From NCBI GenBank assembly GCA_964436865.1, contig CAYTFK010000394.1, positions 1 through 5,860 of the forward strand: a stretch of DNA of 5,860 bases, read 5' to 3'. The position numbers and the translations under genes were made by a program. The notes under the pieces are model-generated. The model was not told the origin of the DNA and did not search any database. It saw nothing but the letters and a program-made list of their open reading frames with translations. Position 1 is the stretch's first letter, and every line of letters begins with the position of its first letter. The DNA is from JAXGPP01 sp964436865 (GTDB taxonomy: Bacteria > Planctomycetota > Planctomycetia > Pirellulales > Thermoguttaceae). This document shows, piece by piece, positions 1-5,848 of this stretch.

Positions 1-149
1 GGATTTGCCGGTTGCAGCGAAAGTGCCGTGCGGAGCACCCAGGCAACCGCGGCGGGCGGGCGATTCTACGTTTACCTTCGGCTCCTGCTCCAGTCGATGT
101 CCCTTAAGACAGGAGCGAATCTTTGGGCACGGACGCGCCCGGGGTCGGT

Positions 150-172
150 CCGCCGCGCACGGAGTGCGGCGG
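150..172. other. GC-rich inverted repeat in the ftsK leader
   Basis: A perfect 7-base inverted repeat, CCGCCGC (150-156) and GCGGCGG (166-172), encloses a 9-base loop and ends 27 bases before the ftsK start codon. In RNA it would form a strong hairpin, but no T-run follows, so it is not a textbook intrinsic terminator. It could be a leader hairpin that affects ftsK expression, the end of an upstream transcript, or chance in GC-rich DNA. The rest of 1-199 has no gene I can support: its short ORFs have no recognisable content, and I see no convincing -35/-10 pair. Confidence 0.3.
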
Positions 173-199
173 CGGGGAACTGGCGGATAGTGCGCGCGG

Positions 200-2776
200 A
201 TGCTCGACGAACGCAGTCTGAAGCTTGATCTGGTGGCGTTGGCGCTCTTGGCGCTGACAGTCTTTCTTGGCGCCAGCCTGCTGAGCTACAACCCGGCCGA
301 CCCGCCGAGCACGCTGGTTTACCCACCCGCCGAGGAGCCGGAGAACGTCTGCGGCCGCTCGGGGGCCGTGGTCAGCGCGGTGCTGTTCAACATCTTTGGA
401 TTAGGCGCCTACTATATTTTCGTTTCGCTGGGGGTGCTCGACGCGCTGCTGCTGGCGCGGAGAAAGTTCAACCAGCCGATCCTGCGGACCGTGGGGTGGT
501 TGATTTCACTGTCGGCGTTCTGTGCGCTGGCCGCGTTGGCCGTACCGTCGCTTTCCCCGGGACCGGTAATCGGGTCCGGCGGATTCCTGGGAGCGGCGGG
601 CCGATGTCTGCTGGAGCGCAACTTCGCCAGCGTAGGGGCGTATATCTTCGTGCTCAGCGTGATGCTGGGTGGGCTGCTGCTCTCGACCGACTACGTGTTG
701 ATCCGGCTCCTGGCCTGGCTGGTAGGAGTGCCTGCTGCGGGACTCGGCCACGGCATGCTCCGGATGGGCGGCGCGTACGCCGAGCGAATGGCCACCAAGC
801 GGGTCGAAGCCGCCGCCGGCGCCAAGTCCGAGAAGCCAGCAAAGAAGAATCGTTCGGACATCGATCCGGTGATCAAGACGGCCCAGCCGCCGATCGTGAT
901 CGCTGGCCGCACGGCCGAACCGCCCCCGGCGTCAGCGGCCCCGGGGATCCCCAGCGAACCGGCCGCGGCGAGTCCGGGCAAGGGCGACCAATCCTTGCGG
1001 ATTCGCAAGCCGCGCAAGAGCCAGCGCGAGGAGTTGATTGAGCAAATCGAGGAGGGGGCCAATCCGAAAGAAGCCAGCGACTACGAGCTTCCGTCGCTGG
1101 AGCTTCTGCTGGAATCGGAGCCGTTTTCGTTCGACGAGCACGAGAAGGACGTGCGCCGCAAGGCGAAGATCCTGGAAAAGACATTTGCCGACTTCGGCTT
1201 CAACATCCGCGTCGTCGAGATCCAGACCGGACCGGTAATCGCCCAGTTCGAGGTGGAGTTGGAGGCCGGCCTGCGGCTGAGCAAGATCACCGGCCTGGCC
1301 GATGACCTGGCAATAGCGCTGCGGGTGCCGAGCGTGCGGATCGTGGCGCCGATTCCAGGAAAGAACACCGTCGGCATTGAAGTGCCCAACGCCGAGCGGC
1401 AATTGGTTCGGCTGCGTGAAGTGATTGAAGAGACGAACGGCAAGGCGCAGGCAATGCGCGTGCCGATCTTCCTGGGCAAGGATGTGGCCGGCAACCCGAT
1501 GGTCGTCGACCTGGCGAGCATGCCACATCTGCTGATCGCAGGGCGGACGGGCACGGGCAAGAGCGTGTGCTTGAACTCGATCATCGTTTCGATGCTCGTC
1601 ACGCGGCGGCCCGACGAGGTGCGGATGCTGCTCATCGACCCGAAGATGGTCGAGCTCAGCCCTTACAAGACGATCCCGCACCTGATGCACCCGGTGGTGA
1701 CCGACATGCGCAAGGCCGAGGCGATTCTCGGCTGGGCGGTGGAGAAGATGGAGGAGCGGTACGCGCTGTTGGCCCGCGCCGGCGTGCGGCACCTGAGCAG
1801 CTTCAATCAGTTGGGCGAAGAGGAGCTGAGACGGCGGATCCAGCCGGAGAACGAGGAAGAGTGGGAGCAGATTCCCAAGCAGATGCCATACATTATCATC
1901 GTGGCCGACGAGATGGCCGACCTGATGATGACGGCCGCGAAGGAAGTCGAGGGGCACATCATCCGGCTGGCGCAGAAGAGCCGGGCGGTGGGCATCCACC
2001 TCGTGCTAGCCACGCAGAAGCCGACGGTGGACGTGATTACGGGACTCATCAAGTCGAACCTGCCGGCGCGAATCTGTTTCGAAGTGTCGAGCCGGACGGA
2101 CAGCCGGGTGGTGCTCGACGAGATGGGGGCCGAGCGGCTGCTGGGCAACGGCGACATGCTCTTCCTGCGGCCGGGCACGAGCACATTGATCCGCGGCCAG
2201 GGCACCTACCTGAGCGACGACGAGATCGTCAAGGTAATCGATGCCGTGGCAACGAACGAGCCCGATTTCGTGACCGAACTGGTGCAGCTCAAGACGAGCG
2301 ATTCGGAGGGGGGCGAAGAGGTATCGCTGAAGAACCGCGATGACCTTTATGAAGCGGCGGTGGACATCGTGGTCCGCGAGGGGCGGGGAAGCGTGTCATT
2401 GCTGCAACGGGCGCTGGGAATCGGCTATGGCCGAGCGGCGCGGCTGATCGATTTCATGGCCGAAGACGGAATCGTGGGCACGTACAACGGCTCGCAGGCC
2501 CGCGAGATCCTCATCAGCCTGGAAGACTGGGAGAAGATGCGCACCGGTTCGTCGGCCACGCCGGTGGCCGCCGGTGAGGGAGCCACGTCGACCCGGCGCA
2601 CCAATAAGATACGGCTCGGCGAGCCACGGCGCGACGCCCTCGATCGCGACGAGGAATCGTTCGAAGACGACTTCGAGGAACGGGATCGCGAATATGCCGA
2701 ACAGGACTCCGACGGCGAGATCGATGAGCCGGAGGAGATTGACAGCGGCCCGCCCTGGACCGCAGAGAGCGCATGA
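200..2776 (+). CDS. ftsK: DNA translocase FtsK/SpoIIIE
   Basis: Membrane-anchored, ATP-driven double-stranded DNA pump that moves chromosome DNA through the closing division septum and, in studied bacteria, activates XerCD at dif. The 858-residue protein has the full family layout. An N-terminal membrane domain has about four hydrophobic segments (roughly 11-30, 57-85, 96-115, 144-177). A Pro/Ala/Lys-rich linker covers about 200-290. The alpha domain begins near 300. The RecA-like motor has Walker A GRTGTGKS (448-455), the FtsK hallmark DPKMVELSPYKTIPHL (480-495) and Walker B ending in DE (570-571). A winged-helix gamma domain (about 712-772) contains GYGRAARLID. The ATG at 200 starts directly before the first membrane segment; the upstream Shine-Dalgarno is weak. 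Unusual points are an acidic insert (about 539-560), a roughly 70-residue acidic tail after the gamma domain, and Arg in Walker A where Ala is common. The length is normal for FtsK. It converges on the acetyltransferase gene, so it is probably transcribed alone or as the last gene of a unit entering from the left. Confidence 0.97.
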   Translation: MLDERSLKLDLVALALLALTVFLGASLLSYNPADPPSTLVYPPAEEPENVCGRSGAVVSAVLFNIFGLGAYYIFVSLGVLDALLLARRKFNQPILRTVGWLISLSAFCALAALAVPSLSPGPVIGSGGFLGAAGRCLLERNFASVGAYIFVLSVMLGGLLLSTDYVLIRLLAWLVGVPAAGLGHGMLRMGGAYAERMATKRVEAAAGAKSEKPAKKNRSDIDPVIKTAQPPIVIAGRTAEPPPASAAPGIPSEPAAASPGKGDQSLRIRKPRKSQREELIEQIEEGANPKEASDYELPSLELLLESEPFSFDEHEKDVRRKAKILEKTFADFGFNIRVVEIQTGPVIAQFEVELEAGLRLSKITGLADDLAIALRVPSVRIVAPIPGKNTVGIEVPNAERQLVRLREVIEETNGKAQAMRVPIFLGKDVAGNPMVVDLASMPHLLIAGRTGTGKSVCLNSIIVSMLVTRRPDEVRMLLIDPKMVELSPYKTIPHLMHPVVTDMRKAEAILGWAVEKMEERYALLARAGVRHLSSFNQLGEEELRRRIQPENEEEWEQIPKQMPYIIIVADEMADLMMTAAKEVEGHIIRLAQKSRAVGIHLVLATQKPTVDVITGLIKSNLPARICFEVSSRTDSRVVLDEMGAERLLGNGDMLFLRPGTSTLIRGQGTYLSDDEIVKVIDAVATNEPDFVTELVQLKTSDSEGGEEVSLKNRDDLYEAAVDIVVREGRGSVSLLQRALGIGYGRAARLIDFMAEDGIVGTYNGSQAREILISLEDWEKMRTGSSATPVAAGEGATSTRRTNKIRLGEPRRDALDRDEESFEDDFEERDREYAEQDSDGEIDEPEEIDSGPPWTAESA

Positions 2777-2800
2777 TTCCGGTCAATGGATGCCGCAACC

Positions 2801-2815
2801 GCCGTGCGAGACGGC
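2801..2815. terminator. Possible weak bidirectional hairpin between convergent genes
   Basis: GCCGT (2801-2805) and ACGGC (2811-2815) form a perfect 5-base stem around a 5-base loop in the 48-base gap between ftsK and the convergent acetyltransferase gene. The position suits a shared terminator. The stem is short and there is no T-run on either side, so Rho-dependent termination or no terminator here is equally possible. Confidence 0.25.
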
Positions 2816-2824
2816 TGGACTGCG

Positions 2825-3940
2825 TCAGACGGGCAGGAAGTGCGGGCGGTGCGCGCCGCGCAGGCGATGCGCGACGCGGAGAATCTGGGCGCGAAGGCAA
2901 GCGGCCGCATAGTGGGTGATCCGGCCGACATCGACCAGACGCGTCATCCAGTGGCGTTTTCCGGCGAGGTACCCAGTGCCGAGGTCGATGAGCCGATCGC
3001 CGCGTTGGAAACTGTCGCCAATCATGTGGGAGAGAAGGACCGTGCCCACGCCCGCTTCGGCGAACGCGGGATCGAAACCGGCGCGCAACCCGAAGACCCG
3101 TCCGCCGTGGACGTAGTTGTAGGCGAAGGCCGCGAGGCGGTCGCCGATCCGCAGCACGTTCAGATCGACGGCGCCGGCGCTGGCGGCCGCCAAATGAACC
3201 TCGCGGAGGAAGCCGCGGACCGGTTGATGGGAGAGTGTCGTTCCGCTCTGGGACGAGCCCTGCCAGCTTCGCCGGGCCAGTTCGACGCACTGGTCGTAAA
3301 GCGGCAGAGAGGCGGCATCGTCTTGGCAATCGGCCCCGCCGGGACGGAACCGTTCGTAACAGAGCGGCCCGTGTTCGGCGGCGCGGCGATGCTGGCGGCG
3401 GAGTTCGCTGCGGAACCTGGCCGGCCGCGTGGCAAGATAATCCTCCCAAGAGCCGTTCAGGTCGACGATCGCCGTCTGGGTCCAGAGGCTCTCGCGACCG
3501 GGCAGTCCGGCCGCCCGCATCGCGGAGCGATAGGCGGAGCGTGCTTCATTGCCGGGCGGCACCCAGCGGAAATCGATCAGATCCCAGTCGCGCGGAGTCT
3601 GCCGGACGTGGCGCATGGCCGCCGACAGCGCCGCGGCGGGATCGCTGCCGAGGGGGCCGTAGAATGAACCCCATTCGTCAAGCGGCCAAGTGAGTATGCG
3701 AAGACGCCCGATGCGGGTCGGCTCGCAAAGGACCGTAAGCGGGACGATCGCGGTCGGCCGGGCGGAGCCGATCACGAGAACTCGTAGCCGCTGGAAGCCG
3801 CCAAAATGCCGCCAGTACGTCTTCAGCCAGGCGAGACTCTGGAAGAACGACGCGTCGGGCGTCTCGCGATAGAGCCGCCCCCAGTCGTCGGTGTAGACGT
3901 CGAGTTCCTCAAGGCGGTTGATTTCGACGACATCCGTCAT
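2825..3940 (-). CDS. GNAT-fold acyltransferase of the BioF2/CelD family
   Basis: Predicted cytoplasmic 371-residue protein of the GNAT superfamily group annotated as BioF2-like acetyltransferase or cellulose-biosynthesis protein CelD (Acetyltransf_6 type, related to the FemAB fold). Family features visible: the N-terminal FFQSLAWLKTYWRHFGG block (32-48); a hydrophobic strand followed by an 'AIVPL' strand (64-68); a basic helix FRSELRRQHRRAAEHG (176-191), matching the conserved Arg-rich stretch; a 'RRSWQG' block (223-228); and the C-terminal core GDRLAAFAYNYVHGGRVFGLRAGFDPAFAEAGVGTVLL followed by IDLGTGYLAGKRHW (266-331). Such enzymes are thought to transfer acyl groups from acyl-CoA, often in polysaccharide or cell-surface modification; the acceptor cannot be read from sequence. 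No signal peptide or membrane segment is seen. I chose the ATG at 3940; a TTG at 3976 would add 12 residues with no family match. Neither start has a strong Shine-Dalgarno. The gene stands alone, with no polysaccharide genes beside it in the window. Confidence 0.85.
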   Translation of the reverse strand: MTDVVEINRLEELDVYTDDWGRLYRETPDASFFQSLAWLKTYWRHFGGFQRLRVLVIGSARPTAIVPLTVLCEPTRIGRLRILTWPLDEWGSFYGPLGSDPAAALSAAMRHVRQTPRDWDLIDFRWVPPGNEARSAYRSAMRAAGLPGRESLWTQTAIVDLNGSWEDYLATRPARFRSELRRQHRRAAEHGPLCYERFRPGGADCQDDAASLPLYDQCVELARRSWQGSSQSGTTLSHQPVRGFLREVHLAAASAGAVDLNVLRIGDRLAAFAYNYVHGGRVFGLRAGFDPAFAEAGVGTVLLSHMIGDSFQRGDRLIDLGTGYLAGKRHWMTRLVDVGRITHYAAACLRAQILRVAHRLRGAHRPHFLPV

Positions 3941-4087
3941 CGCGCCGATCCGTGTCTGCCGGTCATGTCTCGACAACCGCCGTGCTCAGGTCCGACTCGA
4001 GCCGCCCCACTCTTGCCGCCATGAGACAGCGCCTCCTCGCGCGCGTCACTGGTGCGCACAGAAGCCGTAGATCAGTAGAATCCTACC

Positions 4088-4156
4088 TCACTTCATGGTG
4101 TCTCGCACCAGGCGGACCGACAGGCTACGATGGCCGCGCTGCGTTTGGTCTCCAAA
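4088..4156 (-). pseudogene. Possible relic of an FGE/SUMF1-like domain C-terminus
   Basis: On the - strand, the last 22 codons before the TGA at 4088-4090 read roughly GDQTQRGHRSLSVRLVRDTMK. This resembles the end of formylglycine-generating-enzyme-like (SUMF1) domains, which commonly finish '...RSLSVGFRLVRD'. These codons are richer in G/C at the third base than the upstream part of the same frame, which shows no further match (for example no GGSW motif). The frame runs at most to 4285, just short of the hydrolase start at 4303, so no complete domain fits. I infer a decayed or truncated tail; a chance resemblance in GC-rich DNA is quite possible. Confidence 0.2.
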
Positions 4157-4290
4157 AACACGGCTCCGACCTGCTCGCTCCCGACAATGGAGGGGGCGGA
4201 CTCGTACGATCGGAACCAATTGGCGAGAATGGTGTTCAAGCCGTACCGGGTCTGCCCATCTTCCTGTCCCAGCAAACTCTCCCAATAAAC

Positions 4291-4296
4291 AGGAAA
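4291..4296 (+). promoter_or_regulatory. Ribosome binding site that sets the hydrolase start
   Basis: AGGAAA ends 6 bases before the ATG at 4303 and is the best Shine-Dalgarno-like match in this region. It supports 4303 rather than the in-frame GTG at 3952, because the protein from 4303 begins at once with a secretion signal. Confidence 0.7.
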
Positions 4297-4302
4297 GCCG
4301 TT

Positions 4303-5385
4303 ATGCCTTGCTCGTTCCGGATGCTTGCCGGTGTGATGTTGATACTTGTTGCGGCCACGGCGTTGCCCGGCCAGCGACTTGCCATCGCTCAGGAGTTGAC
4401 CTCGAAGAACAACCCTCAGCTACAGCGGGCGCTGGAACGGTTTCCCGCGGCCGACGCCAATCGCGACGGCGTGCTCACCGCCGCGGAAGCGCAAACCTAC
4501 CGCGATCGGGTGTTGCCACAGCGGAGGGACGACCGCGAGGCCGGGTCGCCGTCGCCGACCCATGCCGATGTTCGCTACGGGCCGCACGAGCGGAATGTGC
4601 TCGACCTCTGGCTCGCGCCGTCGGACAAGCCGACACCGGTCATCGTGTTCATCCACGGCGGCGGCTTCGTGGGTGGCGACAAGCGGCAGATTTCGGCGAG
4701 CGTTATTGAAGCGGCCCGCGGGGCAGGGATCTCGGTTGCCTCCATCAATTATCGGTTCGTCACTACCGCACCGTTCCCGGCGCCGCAGCATGACGGCGCG
4801 AGGGCGATTCAGTTCCTTCGGGCCAAGGCCAAGGAATACAATCTCGACGGCAAACGCGTGGCTGCGTTCGGCGGATCGGCCGGGGCGGGCATCTCGCTCT
4901 GGCTGGCGTTTCACGACGACATGGCCGATCCTTCCAGCGACGACCCGATCGCGCGGCAGTCGACCCGTTTGACCTGCGTCGGGTCGCTTGGGGGCCAGAC
5001 GACTTACGATCCGCGCGTGATCCGCGAATGGGTCGGCGGCCGGGCCCACGAACACCCGTCGATCTACCTGTGCTATGGGATCAAGAGCCTTGACGAAATC
5101 GACGATACCAGCCGGGTGCCGCTCTACGACGAGGTTTCGGCGATCAAGCACCTCACGGCCGACGATCCGCCGGTGATCATGTTCTATAACGAGCCGAATG
5201 GCCCGCTGCCGGCGGACGCGAAGCCGGGGCAGGGAATTCATCACCCGGTCTTCGGCTTGAAGCTGAAGGAAGCGATGGACAAGTTGGGGATTGAGGCGAT
5301 CTATCACCACCAGGACGAGTTCAAGGGGAACCCGCAGACCGAATTGCTGGATTTCTTCCGCCGGCACTTCGGCAAGGCGACGTGA
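4303..5385 (+). CDS. Secreted alpha/beta hydrolase (BD-FAE/HSL-like esterase) with N-terminal EF-hand
   Basis: Predicted exported 360-residue esterase/lipase-like enzyme. Residues 1-29 form a signal peptide: basic residue, hydrophobic core LAGVMLILVAATAL, then AIA at 27-29 as a likely signal-peptidase I site. There is no lipobox. Residues 51-62 (DANRDGVLTAAE) are a canonical EF-hand calcium loop, with D51, N53, D55, G56 and E62 in the expected places; only one loop is seen. The alpha/beta-hydrolase domain starts near 85. It has the oxyanion-hole motif HGGGF (118-122), the strand SINYRF (147-152), and the nucleophile elbow GGSAG (190-194) with Ser192. This matches carboxylesterases of the hormone-sensitive-lipase/BD-FAE group. 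The C-terminal acid and histidine are not in standard motifs: the usual D-x-x-V-P and G-H-G-F are replaced by NEPNGPLPAD (296-305), GIHHP (311-315) and YHHQDEF (334-340), so the triad cannot be assigned confidently. The natural ester is unknown. EF-hand plus hydrolase architectures are common among planctomycete secreted proteins. Neighbours are divergent (left) and convergent (right), so it is monocistronic. Confidence 0.9.
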   Translation: MPCSFRMLAGVMLILVAATALPGQRLAIAQELTSKNNPQLQRALERFPAADANRDGVLTAAEAQTYRDRVLPQRRDDREAGSPSPTHADVRYGPHERNVLDLWLAPSDKPTPVIVFIHGGGFVGGDKRQISASVIEAARGAGISVASINYRFVTTAPFPAPQHDGARAIQFLRAKAKEYNLDGKRVAAFGGSAGAGISLWLAFHDDMADPSSDDPIARQSTRLTCVGSLGGQTTYDPRVIREWVGGRAHEHPSIYLCYGIKSLDEIDDTSRVPLYDEVSAIKHLTADDPPVIMFYNEPNGPLPADAKPGQGIHHPVFGLKLKEAMDKLGIEAIYHHQDEFKGNPQTELLDFFRRHFGKAT

Positions 5386-5492
5386 GCCCGCCGCCAAGCA
5401 AGACCGCCGACAAGACGCCGCCGCCCCACGTTGGTCCGCCCGGTTGTGCGCGGTCTGACCTGTAAACGGGAAGCCAGGCGGGTTTGACTATC
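5386..5492. other. Convergent intergenic gap without a clear terminator
   Basis: 107 bases between the stop codons of the hydrolase (+) and the metal-binding protein (-). It contains an imperfect 12-base tandem repeat starting CAAGAC (about 5399-5422) that is CGCC-rich. I found no hairpin followed by a T-run on either strand, so termination here is either Rho-dependent or not recognisable by eye. Confidence 0.4.
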
Positions 5493-5726
5493 TCACGCTG
5501 GTTGATACCCGGCGGCGAGAATGATCGCGTCGAGTTCGGCCTCGTCGACCTCGCCGCGCACCCGAACGACTACCTGGCCCGTTTTCGAGTCGGCCCTGGC
5601 GGATTCGACCGCCGGGTGCCTGCTAAGGGCTGCCGAGAGGGCCCGCTCGCAACCGCCGCAGGTCATGCCGCCTACGTTCAAGGTCAGTTCGCGTGTTTCC
5701 GCCGCGTTTTTGTCGGCTGGGATCAT
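5493..5726 (-). CDS. Heavy-metal-associated (HMA) domain protein, CopZ-like
   Basis: A 77-residue cytoplasmic protein that is almost entirely one HMA domain, the ferredoxin-like fold of copper chaperones (CopZ/Atx1) and of the N-terminal domains of copper ATPases. The metal-binding motif is MTCGGC (21-26), with C23 and C26 as predicted ligands for Cu(I) or a similar soft metal. It is preceded by the beta strand ELTLNVGG. Next come helix RALSAALSRHPAVES, the typical strand pair ARADSKTGQVVVRVRG and the last helix ELDAIILAAGY, where the conserved Gly-Tyr end is present. The ATG at 5726 is chosen because AGGAG lies 8 bases upstream; a longer frame back to a TTG at 5825 has no domain match. No copper ATPase or copper regulator is visible in the window, though the sequence ends 134 bases upstream of this gene. 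The family is secure; copper rather than another metal is inferred. Confidence 0.93.
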   Translation of the reverse strand: MIPADKNAAETRELTLNVGGMTCGGCERALSAALSRHPAVESARADSKTGQVVVRVRGEVDEAELDAIILAAGYQPA

Positions 5727-5734
5727 TGCCGTCT

Positions 5735-5739
5735 CTCCT
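5735..5739 (-). promoter_or_regulatory. Ribosome binding site of the HMA protein
   Basis: On the - strand AGGAG is separated by 8 bases from the ATG at 5726. This is a near-ideal Shine-Dalgarno and fixes the 77-residue form over the longer TTG-started frame. Confidence 0.8.
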
Positions 5740-5817
5740 GGTGACTGGTGAATGCAAAGGTCAAGAAAAGCTGCAAACAGCATGCCGGACGAGGGGAGCA
5801 GGCGGCGGTCCCACCCT

Positions 5818-5838
5818 GTGGCCAAGCGGGCCGGCCAC
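5818..5838. repeat. Inverted repeat overlapping the -35 region
   Basis: GTGGCC (5818-5823) and GGCCAC (5833-5838) are perfect inverted copies with a 9-base spacer. They lie across the -35 element and spacer of the candidate promoter. This is where a dimeric regulator could bind, but 6-base GC arms also arise easily by chance in DNA of this composition. Confidence 0.3.
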
Positions 5839-5848
5839 CTGCTATGAT
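5819..5848 (+). promoter_or_regulatory. Probable extended -10 promoter reading off the right edge
   Basis: TGC followed by TATGAT (hexamer 5843-5848) is a very good sigma70-type extended -10 (TGnTATAAT, one mismatch in the hexamer). An 18-base spacer separates it from TGGCCA (5819-5824), which matches TTGACA at 4 of 6 positions. It would drive a + strand gene outside the window, divergent from the HMA gene. The overlapping ATG codons at 5844 and 5847 could instead be a start codon, but no Shine-Dalgarno precedes them. Confidence 0.45.

Larger units (their letters stand above)
3941..4302. other. Divergent intergenic region, 362 bases
   Basis: Lies between the divergent start codons of the acetyltransferase (-) and the hydrolase (+), so it should hold promoters for both. 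Candidate -10-like hexamers are TAGAAT (4076-4081, +), TACGAT (4126-4131, +) and TAGGAT (4085-4080, -), but none has a convincing -35 partner, so I call no promoter. Bases 4075-4086 form a small inverted repeat, GTAG/CTAC with a 4-base spacer. Two overlapping - strand frames of 60-65 codons cross 4088-4285. One ends in a peptide resembling the tail of a formylglycine-generating-enzyme-like domain (described separately). The + frame of the hydrolase stays open back to a GTG at 3952, but this extension lies upstream of a good ribosome site and signal peptide and is unlikely to be translated. Confidence 0.5.

Noticed and set aside
932..1999. 355-codon open frame on - opposite ftsK
   Set aside because: Fully inside ftsK on the other strand. 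Its translation is His/Arg/Leu/Asp-rich, as expected for the antisense of a GC-rich gene, and has no domain features.
1567..2343. 258-codon + frame overlapping ftsK
   Set aside because: Gly/Arg/Asp-rich shifted reading of the FtsK motor region; ftsK itself is uninterrupted with all motifs, so no frameshift or nested gene is supported.
2786..3667. 293-codon + frame opposite the acetyltransferase
   Set aside because: The - strand frame has clear BioF2/CelD family blocks throughout. The + frame lacks recognisable motifs and a Shine-Dalgarno and is an antisense shadow.
3952..4302. N-terminal extension of the hydrolase from a GTG at 3952
   Set aside because: The extra 117 residues have no domain match, and the ATG at 4303 has a good AGGAAA site and is followed at once by a signal peptide.
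4420..5397. 325-codon open frame on - opposite the hydrolase
   Set aside because: Arg/Val/Asp-rich antisense of a gene with clear HGGGF and GGSAG motifs; no independent evidence.
5759..5764. TTGACC on - as a -35 for the HMA gene
   Set aside because: At 17-base spacing the -10 position reads CCAGGA, which is the ribosome-site region and not a -10 element.
5727..5825. N-terminal extension of the HMA protein
   Set aside because: The 33 extra codons start at TTG without a ribosome site, whereas the ATG at 5726 has AGGAG at ideal spacing and gives a standard-length HMA protein.
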